Program-made: the position numbers and the translations under genes
Shown: one piece after another, positions 42,601 through 54,600 of the stretch
Position numbering within the stretch: position 1 is the stretch's first letter
Layout: the number at the start of each line of letters is the position of its first letter
The notes under the pieces: model-generated
What the model saw: only the letters and a program-made list of their open reading frames with translations
Told to the model about the DNA's origin: nothing
Database searches by the model: none
Assembly: GCA_025345505.1 (NCBI GenBank)
Contig: JANVCC010000018.1
Location: 33,282,439 to 33,346,438 of the forward strand
Direction of reading: 5' to 3'
DNA: 64,000 nucleotides
Source of the DNA: Todiramphus chloris collaris
Taxonomy: Eukaryota > Chordata > Aves > Coraciiformes > Alcedinidae

Positions 42601-45600
42601 AACACTGCAAGCTCACCACTAAACCATGTCCCTGAGCACCAAGTCAAATATATGATCAAATATACTCGGTTTTTGATCCCCCCTCCTCTGTAGATACTCT
42701 ATTGAAAAACTACACAGTAGCTTGTACTAGCAGTAAACATACAAGGAAGGTAAAACTAAAATAAATGGGAAGACAGAACACAAATTTGTTAAGAAATGAA
42801 ATATTTTTAACTGTTGGAAACACCTATTTGAAAAGTTTCTATATGCATGAACATGTATTCTTCTGCAACCAAGGCACCTTTGCTGTGATCTATGAAGGGC
42901 AGAAGATCTATACTCAAAAAAGTAGGAACCTAAATAATTGTGCTCCTAACTTTCTTTACCTTGTCACTTAAAGTCCTTAATACTTTGTTGCTAGCAAACT
43001 ATTTCAAAGGATTTATTATGTTACCCCTCAGTGAATCAAAGCTACTTCTACTTAGTAATTCAAAACCTCATAGTCTCATTTGGCATGTATTTGCACTTCT
43101 CTCCATATTATATCTCTGTTGTTCCCATAAAACAATTTTCTGTTTATAGCAATACGCACTCCACTATTATACAGGTCTCTTCATGTTGGAGGGAAAGAAG
43201 GAAGAATAGAATCCTAGTAGCTAATAGAAAAATGAGACCCATTTTCTTACTTACTTAAATCCTAATACATGGATTTCTTTGAATCCTGGAAGTTTCTCAA
43301 ATATTTTTTGCATCTATAGAAAAACATAAAATCATTAATTCAATTTAAGCTCTACTGATAAAAAGCAAGCACAGATTGACAGCCAGGGTAATATTTTTTG
43401 TATTTCAAAAAGAGCTCACTACCCTTTTTGTGATATCATCATTGCTCAATTCAAACACAATATTTGGTTTCTATATGTATAATGAAGTATAAAATACAGC
43501 CTTTTTTTTTGTAATGTAATGACATAAATTAATGATAATTTAGTTCATAACAAAGCAAGTCCAATAACATGAATCAAATGGATTTGTAATTTTCAGCAGT
43601 TTTGGTTCATGAGTGATTTTGTGATTCAAGTCACCTTAACTGTAAATTTCGAATTATTTAGAAATATTAACCAAATGCAGAGAGATTTAGATTATTTGAC
43701 AAATAATTTATAATTAAAAAATTTTAACTGTCTTCTACAACTAGAATAACTTGATATATTTTTAGTTCTAATGTAAACTGTAAATTACATAGTTTTGAAT
43801 AGAAGAGACAGTATGAAGAATAAATAAAGAACAGAAAGGGTGAATTCTGTACACATTTTTCAGACTTTAGGATAGAAATTGTTTTTATCAGCACCTCAAG
43901 AATTAGCTGATTTATCTTTTGGTCTTTTCTGATTGTAGCAACATTTATACAGCTAAGTCAAATAAAATATTTTATATACATCTACTATGTAAGAGGAAAG
44001 GGATTTTCATTAAACACACAGTTCCACAGTTCCTTTCTGATTAACTTCTTGGTCCTGTTAAGTACCAGGCAACACGTTGTCTAAACCTTTCATCTGCAAG
44101 AAAAGCCTGCGGAGTAGGGGGAATTAGGCACTCGAAAAGAAGTGAAAAATCTTTTCGAGTAATAAGGTCTTTTAATTCAGCATGTCACCTAAAAAGTATA
44201 TGAACTAATGTGGCAATCTTTCCTCTTCTGTAGCTATACGATTCTGTACAAACCCAGCATACATTTAAAACTCATTCATTCATGCAGGAGTGTTTGTCAG
44301 AATGGGCAGAGAATGGGTGGTCAGACCCACAGCTTTCTTTGCATCTCTAATGTAGGTTATGTGAAGAAGTATCAGAAGATCAGTATATCATCACAATACA
44401 GGGTTATCAGACACACTGTATAAACCTAGATGTCTTTTTTCATCTCAGCAAGCAAAACAGAAGATAATGTCTAGCGCAGAAAATGCCCTGCCATCTACAC
44501 TCCCCTTGCCCATCTCTCACAAGAGGATGATAGGAAAAGAACTGAGGTAAATACTTAAGTTTGAGCTTGGTCTGACTTAGTAAGAGTTGTGTAGAAGTAG
44601 CAATTAAACTGTGAGAAGATTTTAAATGTTATTCATCTGAGCAATGCTCACTGAAAGTAACAGAGGTTAGGGGCCTAAATCACTAGGATACAATTAATTT
44701 TCCTAAACTTAGGCAAACACTATAATTTTAAAACTTAGTCTTCTGCTCATTTGCTGGTTCAGAAGAGTGCAGCTCTCTCATATTTGAGAGGTCCTTGCAG
44801 ATGTATTGCTTAGCCTTGGGCACCTAAAATGACACCAGATATCCAGTTTAGGTAGCTGAATTCCCTTTTATCCATACTCTGACAGCTGCCTCTTCTTGGT
44901 GTTCTTCATATCATAATGAAGTTGATGCTGTCTTCTGACTGTAGACATATATGTAGCTTCCTATTTCCTACTTTTGCCAAATGAATCTTGATTTACTGAG
45001 TAGCATAAGCATCTGAATCAGCATGCTGTTTCTCATGTGGTTTTAAATGTATGTTGTGGTATACAGATGTAATTCTGGACATCTGCACTGTAATGACTGG
45101 TGTAACAGTTCCCTCTTGCTGTGTCCTGGAATGGATTAGAAACTGAGCTTGGGAACTGCCTCAATCTTTGCAAAGGCTTCTCTGGAATTTGTACAGGAGC
45201 TCATGTAGCTGGATGAGGTTTTAATTCTGAATCTAACCTCCTCACTCTCACCCTCTGAGTGTATTTGTAAAACTGTCATATCAAGATTGCCCTCTGCCTC
45301 CTCCATGACCTATCTTTGGAGGAAAGCATGCCTGGTGTATTTCATGGTACTGGACTACAAATAATTTTCTCTACATGTTGCATATGAAGAATAACTTTGT
45401 GCTTTTTAAAGTGATGGATAAAATTTGATGACAATGGAAAATAATTTAACAACTAGGGAACTTTGCATTTCTCCCCCTCCAGTTAATGAAATAACTTAAA
45501 AGTGAATTGTCAGATTGCATCATTATATGTGTACTAAACAAAGTCTACAAGCAGTTCTGGTTGAGGATATTACTGGTAACCTCCAGAGAAGTAATTTTTT

Positions 45601-48600
45601 ATCAGCTCTGCCAACACATCCTTCATCATTTTTCTATGCATCTCCGAAACTGAACTAGAATGCTCATGAAACTGATGAGAAACTTTACCTAATTTTACTA
45701 AGGAAACCTTTTGGGAACCACAAGTCATTAACTGCTATCTATTAAACTGATAGCTGAACATTCAGTTAATATTATTAATTGTATGAAAATGACACAGATG
45801 TTCCAGTTCTTACAGAAACTATGGTAATGCAAAACAAAATGAGTGGAAATCCTTTGAAGAATTGTTCAGACAACAGTAGCTAATTGCTTTTAAAATTTAC
45901 ATTACATTTCTCATTAGGTTTATTATAGAAACTAAATTATGTCAAAGTACTGTCCATGAATTCCTGATTAAGCTCAAATGATACTCCTAAAGTTACTCTG
46001 TTCAATGGTTATCTGAGGCTCTACTGCTGACAAAGATATTGGCTTGTTAGCTTGATGGCTGAACAGATGGCCTAAATGAGAGGAAAAGCTGGCTATATAT
46101 GAAGGAAAACAAGGTCTTGAGACAACAGAAATTATCTATTTCAAGTGAGGGTAGTGGATTCTTATTCCATTTTATGATGAAGGTAGTTTCATAGTATGAA
46201 TCTCAGCCAAGGTACAAAGCCAACATTCTGGCATTCAGAGCCTCCTTACCTGTAGCTGAAATTTGGCAGCTAGTTGTTGGTACTGTGGAGAGTTGGGATC
46301 ACCAAGTTCAGGTGTGTACTCCTGATCAGTGAGAGTGACACTGAATTCCACCATTTGCTCCACAGGCAGTTCTGGAACTGTATTTGTTCCCACCTCCTGG
46401 AAAGGAAGGGTAGAAATAAAACTAAGTGATTTTTTCCCCCCACATGCCAGTATTTAATAGGTAGAAGGTTTCCTTTTAAGCCCATCCTCACAAGAACTTT
46501 CTGAACCATAACCTACAAAAGGTGAGGGTTCCTACCCACATCTGTTGACTTAATTCTTCTGCATTTGGGAACAAATTTCTGTTGCTGTGACTTGAGAGTT
46601 GTCTTTGATAGACATAAATGAAGGTGATGAAAAGAAGCCATTTTTTGCACAGAGACCATTACCAAGTAGCCTTATTTCCATCATCATTAAAGTCATATAG
46701 CTTTGTTTGCCACTTTGGAGGAAAATGTGTCACATCAAGGAGGGTGACAAGCAAATGTTAAAAGCTAGTTGGTATCCTACCATCAGAAAACCCATGGTCA
46801 ACTACAGCAGTCAGACTATCTTTCACATTCAGACATTTGCATTTTGTTTTTCCTGATAATAAAGTAGAATTAGCCCTATCTGTGTTACACCTTTCCTGTA
46901 CAGGTGACTTCACTGTTAGTAAAAATACTTGTACTTTGTTTACTGTTTCCTGACAATGAAATTTTGGCCTATGCTTACCTCTTTTATTTTATTTTATTTT
47001 TCTTTAATAATGTTAAACTCGAAAAGCCAATTCAACTATAAGCTACTATGTGCTGGCCACAAGGAAGAAAGCTGTTATGGGTGCATTCAGAAAGATATCC
47101 TAATTTGTTCTAGATATAAAATTACTTATTTGCTAATTTTAAGATCAGACGGTATCTTTTGTTCCTTATTCACAGAGCTGACCTTCAGATTTAAAGTCCT
47201 GGAACTCAAATACCTGAAGAGGTGATGTGAAGAGGTCATCAAGAATCTCCTGCCTTCTGCCAAACTCTCAGTCCTTCTTCACAAACCTTGTTACTAATGT
47301 TAACACATACCATCCCTGTATTCCACTGCCAAGGTATTTTATGATGAAAAAAAGCCTTTTTTTTTTTTTCCCCTGAATAAGACCTTTCAGGGTTCTATAA
47401 AGTTTGCCTGTTGAAAATATGAAGGTCTTAGAACACAAACCAAGTTTTTCTTTAGTGTATGTACTGCATATATGTTGCATGTTTATACTTATTAGCAATA
47501 CTTACATATTCTGTATTCTTTAAACACTTTTTTATATGTGTATTTGCTCAAGGACAATTCTACTCTCAGCAAGGCTTTTTGTACCTTGGATAAATAAAGA
47601 ACAAGAGCAAGACAATTATCAAGAAGAAACTGTCCCAAAAGAGCAGTAAACTCATCAGCCTGAATCCTGCAGAGAGGTGGGGTTTCCACTTCTGCTTCTG
47701 CTGAAGCACTTTCCACTTTCCATTTCTGCTGCCAGGTGGCTTGGCACGAGGCTTCCTGAGACATCTGTCCCATACATAACACCCAGGTTTTGATAGCTTC
47801 CAAGAATAAGCAGAACAAGAAATATGTGCAATTATGGTGTGTCAGGGGATAAGAGAGGAAATTAGATGTTAATATAATAAAGAAAGAATGAAACAGGAGA
47901 ACACTTTCTGTACCCATTGATTCTGCATAACTCATCTCTGCTAAGTCATTCCTTGGGTTGCCTCAGTTTTAGAGGAACATATGTTTTGCGTTGTATATAA
48001 ATATATGGCTCATCAGTTAAAGAAAGAGCACTCTGTAATGTTCTGTCACGTAAACAGAAGATTACAGAATATGCACTTTCTATATAGCTGCCCTATCACT
48101 TTTGAGGAGACATCCTTTAGGGAGCTGGTCAGAAAGGACTGAGCCTAGAAAGAATAAGGAGACCTATAACATGGAATAACTGGTTAAAGCCAATCTTACA
48201 GTACCTCTCAAATATCACAAATAAGCAATTTTAAAACCAGTCTTTCCTCATATTAAATCTGGACTTTTACTCCAGCAGCTATGATACAGGTATGTAATAC
48301 ACAGTTAAGATGTTAATGTTGTTTTCCATCCTTATAGCCTGAGGATGTAATCATTCCAGACAGTAAAAATAGTATTCATCTGGGATCACTCTGGTGTAAT
48401 TCCTGTACTGGAGCTGAAGAGCTTGTAGAGGCATGATGGAGAATGGTGGCACTTTGCCAGGGGTGTGGTTCTGCCAGCGATTCTGCCCTCAAGTTCTTGG
48501 CAGCAACAGCACCTAGACCTCAAGTTAACTCAAGTGGAGAGGAGGTGGCATGAGCCTCTTTGTACAATCAGTACACACAAACAACAAACAAATTCAAGGT

Positions 48601-51600
48601 GTGTGGGTTTCTAAGGAGATGCTCTACAAGGGTAAATGTTTTATAAATTAAATTGAGTGAAGCAGAGGAGAAATGCAAGGGGCTGGCTCCCATATGAGGT
48701 TCCTTAGCAGCAGGGACCACCCTGTATCCTCCTGAAGCTTTGACCTCTCTCTGGGGGGTGATTCTGGAAGGTACTGTGAAGCCACAGAGCTGTGCTGAGA
48801 CCAAGAATCCACCCCTAGATGCAGCAGCCAAGACAGGGAAGATAACAGCCACTCCTATCACCCCCACTCCTGCTGACTCACAGGTAACCTGCGGTAGCTG
48901 CTGTAAGCCTGTGGGGGAGGGAACCATGCTGTAAGGCTGTTCTGAGAAGACATCAGTGGAGATTCCCCTGTTTCACAGATAGCTGTCTGCTAGGAAAAAG
49001 GCAAGAAGGTCTAGTCCTATCCCCTGTGTTGTAGAAGGCTTAGAAGTTTTACATTATTTAATAAAAAACAACTATACAAAATGGTGCAAAATAGGCTACA
49101 GACCCCCCATTAAAAGAAGAAAGACTCTGCCAAGAGGCTGGTTGCCATATTTTTACATTTTCCACCACATACCATCATGGACTCTTCCAGTACAGAACAA
49201 ATGCTAATAAACCCCTCCGGTCCTACTAAGAGAGGCGAGGTGCTTAAAAACTCATGGTTTATAAGCACAAAGTGTTTATAAGTCTTCTCCCTCTTTTCCA
49301 CTATCTGAGATCAAAACAAAGAGGTAGGTGAAAACATGGGTTAGGAAAAGAGGCTGCCCTCACCTTCACAGGAGTCTTCGTGTCATTAACAATTTCGTTG
49401 AGCAGTGTGCCATTAAGTACTGGTACATATGGAGAGAGGGATGTGCCAGGGGAGCCTGGGGGCAGATTAAAGTAAAATTAGGTGAGAATAAGTTTGTACA
49501 TTAACAATCTTCCCCTTTCTCTGTTGGTCAGGTGTCAGCTCATTGGAGAAGCCTTCTTAGGGTGTGTGTGTTTGAGCTCGTGCCTGTGAAAGGTGGTCAT
49601 GATTTATGGCATAGCTAAAGCTGCTGCTTTTTATACAATTGATGGACTTTTTTTTCCAGGTCAAAGCATCAGTATTGCTGCATGTGTGTGACTGGAGGCA
49701 AAAATAACATTGACTATGCATCAACAAATTTTCAAGCATTATCTTAAAGAACTGTATTGAACAACAGTGTTGCTAGGTCTAATTGGAATAATCTGCTCAA
49801 ACTAATGTCTCGGCATCACTGTGACTTTTTGGCTGAAGTAATTCTTAATTTTCATCTACTTGCTTATTTTGGCTAACAAAATGCAGCGGATTATACTCTA
49901 GATGTTATTTCATATCTGAAGCTCTATTGTAAACAGATGAAACTAGGAAAACCTATGCATATAAAGACCGTGAAACAAACCTGAGTAACAGACATCCTGT
50001 AAAGAAATAAAACAGTGCTTCTTATAGATTATTTTGCTAAAACATTTTCATTTTACTTCTCTGAACTTGTCGTGCTTCTATTGCATTCATTAAATTACAA
50101 CCTTCTAAGACTTGTGAATCATTTGGTTTACTAATTCTGTTTAATGGGTGAATGCACAGCAAGCAGATTGGATTTTACCTGTAGAAATGGAAGGAATGTC
50201 TTCCAGCTTTTTGACGCCTGTTTTCTCTGTGGATATTTCATCTTTCCTATTAATCAAATAGAAATGAGTAATTTAACGATCAGCATGCTGTACTGGCAAT
50301 GGCAAAGGTGTATTAAAAAAAAAAAAAAAAGTAAAAAAGACCCCTATATTAAGAGTACTTTAAATGAAAGAAGTTACTTCTGGTGGTTAAACATCAATGA
50401 AACAGTGGATCATGCTTTATATTCAACAGTTTATGTATTTCTTTTCCTCTCCTTCAATATGGTATTTGCTTTTGCAATGAACAAAAATACTGATTTGATA
50501 TACTGCTGCATTAATACTGTCAGGAGTCTGTTCATGAGGTTTCATGACTGATTTTCTCCAAGCAATCAGAGGAATGGGGTCACAGAGATTAGATCAGTAC
50601 ACTATCTGCTTTTTCTCGCTATGAATGGTTGACCACTGACTGAAATGGAATCAAGACTTCATGTACATCATCTAAACCAACTACTGTCTCTTTTGCTATA
50701 TCTCATCATATCAAGACAGTTCAGTGAGGGCTTTAGGCTTCCTCTAATTTTAAAGCCAATGGACATTCCATGGTTCCAAGAGTGATCCTTATGGTTTGGT
50801 GTGAGGAGAGAATGGGTGGACTTAGTTTTCAGTTGTTAGTTTATATTGTAATATTGTAAGCACGTTTCCAACTAATGATAGTTTCAAATTGGATTCCTGA
50901 ATCAAGGTTATTATGAACTGTAAGACTGTTTATGTTTGGATCTCAATGTAATATTCATGGGTTAATGCCTACCATGTCAGACAGCTGAAAACTCAAGCAA
51001 GAATATGGTGGCTGTGATGTATAGGTGGTCTACCTTGCATCACAGGATTTGTTTTTTTATTGTTGATATTATTTTTTGTTGTAAGTTTTACAGTTGTGTG
51101 ATGAGGAATAGATTTTGTAACTGTAACTGTTGGCTTGCCTGAAAAGCAGAAGTGGTATGTATATGTAAGTAGATTTTATAAAAAGTGTGTTAAAGGTTCC
51201 TGCAGTTAAGGCTGTTCCTGCAGTTAAGGCTATAGAAAAATTTCTGCTCTAAATGCAAGTTTTTCATCATTTTTAGCTTTTGGAAACATTTATATTTTTA
51301 GATAAGAATCTTCTAACTGACATTTTGAGATTTTCCTTTTCTGAAATTAGAGTGTGATGAATTTCTGTTGTTTTGAGTTATAAGCAGTGTGGAAAAAGCC
51401 AGAATAAAATAAAAAGCCCAGTCATGGAAATAAATAAGGATAGAATTCCTCAAAATTTCTATAGAAATAGCTGTTATTATGGCAATGCACGCAGGTGAAG
51501 AGTTTGTGACCACTAATATAAATGAAAGCTTGTAGTACAGACAGAAGAGATGGCTTTTCTAGACAGGACCAAATTAGATGTTTAATAACATAAATAAAGA

Positions 51601-54600
51601 ACATGAACAACTCCTAATTTACCACATCATCTGGTTATCTGTGTGAAAAGAACTAAAGTATTATTTGTAATGTTTTCACAATGTTAAATAATTATGTGTT
51701 TTGTCATTAACTGGACACCGATCTCTTTACATGGCATCTACAGAAGACACAAAATCTTTCACAAAGCACACAGTAGTAAAGATGGAATTTGACAATGCAT
51801 AATCACGGCTGCCTGTATTTCCAGCTAAAATATGAGTAATTTCATAGAATTTACTTCACCTTCTGAATTGTGTCTAGAAAAAAAGCATACTGTTCACAAA
51901 GAGCTATGAGATCAGTCACTTCGCTTATTGCTTGCTGCTGCTGTTTGCACTAGACAGAGTGCAAAGACCTCCCTTTTGATTTCCAGGGGAGTTTAATTAG
52001 GGCCTACATTATTAAAAATATATTTCTGAGAAAGACGAATGCTCGAGGCTCTCATGTCATAATGAATAAAGATACCTAAGATGTCTGTGATCAGGAGACA
52101 GTATAACTTATGAATAGAAAAGATTACTTGCTACACCTGAAAATGTAAGAAAATTTAAAGGAAAAAATAATACATTAATCAGAGAAACTGTGGACAATGA
52201 TTGGTCTGGCTGTACTATAGTATTTATATTCAAAGAGACAGATTCAACATTGTAACTAATCCTGCTATTCTCAGACTTCTGAACATTACCAGGAGCATAC
52301 TTTTTTTCCCCTAAGAGTTTACAGAATAAAACATAACATTATTTAACACTGTCATGAACCGTAAAAATACAGAGGAAAGCTAAAGTGAAGACAGAGAATT
52401 TTCACATTATTGCTTCATGTAGCCTCCCAGATAAACTTGCTAAGCTCTCTGTCTTTCAGCAATTGTGGGTAATCTTCTGTCATGCTCCCAATTGACACTA
52501 ACCTCAACACAAAGCTGTGGCTATGTTAGGGTTTCATGTTCACTTTTGTCTAAGGAGACACTCTGTAGTGTCTCAAAGTGAACAGGCAACTCAGACATTT
52601 GTCCACCTTCATTACTGGTGATTCAATTACTGTGTTCTATGATACATACACTATACACAACTCTTACAGCACACACCAAATACACCACAGTGCTATCTGT
52701 CTATCTGTTCACATCCACACACATCTACACATATCTTTTTCAAAAAGGGCAAAAACATCAAGTGGCAAGGTTCTACTTGTGCTACTTACCTTTCCTGGAA
52801 GGTTCTATGTTTTACTCGCTGCAAAAAGATTAAGAAAAACAGCGTTTTACTAGTGGGTGTATCCAACCATTGAGCAGAAGCCTGTTAGCTCTCTTGTTTA
52901 CTGTACTTTTGTTTTCTTTTTAACACATGCCCCCTCCTCTTCCTAAGCAATACTTTGCCATTATATAAGCAGTTGTGGAGGGACTTGGAAGTCTCCACCT
53001 GTTTCTAAACAAATGCCAGTAATCCTTACCCGTTGGATTATTTCCAGGTGCTCTTGGGAATTGCTGAAGTTTTTGCCAATGTCAAATATGCAGAAGGTTT
53101 CCCTCTGGCAGGCAGTAACCCAGTTCTGATATTCCGAAGTATCAGGAATCCGATCCAGAAAAATACGAAAGGCTTCCCACACAGCTTCCTGGCAGACTGA
53201 GTAAGAAGAAAGGGTCTGGGAATGGATGCTTTGTACTAAAGGGTAAACTTGAAAGCATTTTAAAAGTGATTTGAGATTTACACATTTTACTCAGTAAACA
53301 AATCCAGCTTCTAGGTATTTTTGAGTTGACAGTCATCTGCCTTTAGGCTGAAGGATTAACTGTCTTTGAGTTAAAGATTGCTAATTTCCCTCATGTAAAA
53401 AGAGGGTTTTTTTTTTGGCCTGACGTCATTATGAATAAAGAGCAAACACGATGTACACTGCCTTCAGCTCAAAGGTACATACATACATACAAGGATACAT
53501 ACTGGATATTCTAGTGAGATCAAAGAGTGAGGTAGAGAAAAAAAAAATCTGGCAGTCATCATACTTGAATAATCATAATTTAATGGTATAGAAAGGTTCT
53601 GTACATTAGTGTCATTTACTATGAATAGAACAAAACTGTTTAAGATTTTGATATTCCCTGCACATATACCAAGATATTTAAATGGGAAAAAATTTTTTTT
53701 TAAAGGCAGCATGCTAAAATGAATTGATTATATTCCAAATTTTCAATGTAATTAGTCTTTTCATAATCTTAAGGACATGAAGTAGCAGGTACATGCTTTT
53801 ATGTTTCTTTAAAGACCTCTGGAAAAAATGTATGACTTACTGTAGGTAACATTTCTTTGGAAAGAACATGATTTCCTTTCTCTCCACACAACTGTAGACA
53901 GTTGTTTGTTTAATGTGTCCTGGTTTCATCTGGGATAAACTTACTTTTCTTTCTAGTAACTGGTGCAGTGCTGGTTTAGATTTAGTATGAGAATAATATT
54001 GATAACACACTGATGTCAGTTGTTGCTAAGTAGTGCATATCCTAAGTCAAGGTCTTTTCAGTTTTCTGTGCTCTGCCATTGAGGAGGCACACAAAAAGCT
54101 GTGAGGGAGCACAGACAGGACAGATGACCTGAACTAGCCAAAGGGATATTCTATACGTCACGCTCAGTACATAAACCGGGGGGAGCTGGCCAGGGTGGGG
54201 GCAGATCGCTGCTTGGGCATCAGTCAGCAGGTGCTGAGTACTTGCACTGTGCATCACTTGTCTTTCTTAGGTTTTAGTTCTCTCTCCTTTTGTTATATTA
54301 CTTTTCATCTTCATCATCATTATTATTATTAAATTTTATTTTATTTCAGTTATTAAGTTATTATTTTAATAACAATTTTTTTTTTTTTTTTTCCCCCTGA
54401 CTCCCCTCCCCATCCCACTGAGGTCAGGGGAGGGGAAGGCGTGAGCCAGAGGCTGAGTGGTGCTTAGTTACTGTCTGGGGTTAAACTGTGACACAATGTT
54501 AAATATCTCCTCCATGGTGGTGAATCACCCAGTTAAATGCCAGGCTACATCAGACAAGATTAACGGGTACTATGGCTGCAGAGAAAACAGTAGCATTCTG

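Larger units (their letters stand above)
50247..52789 (-). other. IMPG1: IMPG1 intron 4
   Basis: Phase-2 intron. It contains an 18-bp tandem duplication and a complex inverted repeat, and two exon-like decoys (51860-51873 and about 51042-51138) that do not fit the frame. Confidence 0.88.

Noticed and set aside
51042-51138. Open Thr/Lys-rich exon-like stretch in intron 4 between CTTTTCAG and CAAG|GTAGAC
   Set aside because: Its phases (two leading bases, one trailing) cannot be inserted between exon 4 and exon 5 without breaking the frame.
51860-51873. 14-nt microexon candidate for exon 4 (ACACAATTCAGAAG between TTTTTTTCTAG and GTGAAGT)
   Set aside because: It keeps the frame, but its peptide (TQFRR) does not resemble human. 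The 29-nt exon at 52790-52818 matches residue for residue and has better splice sites.
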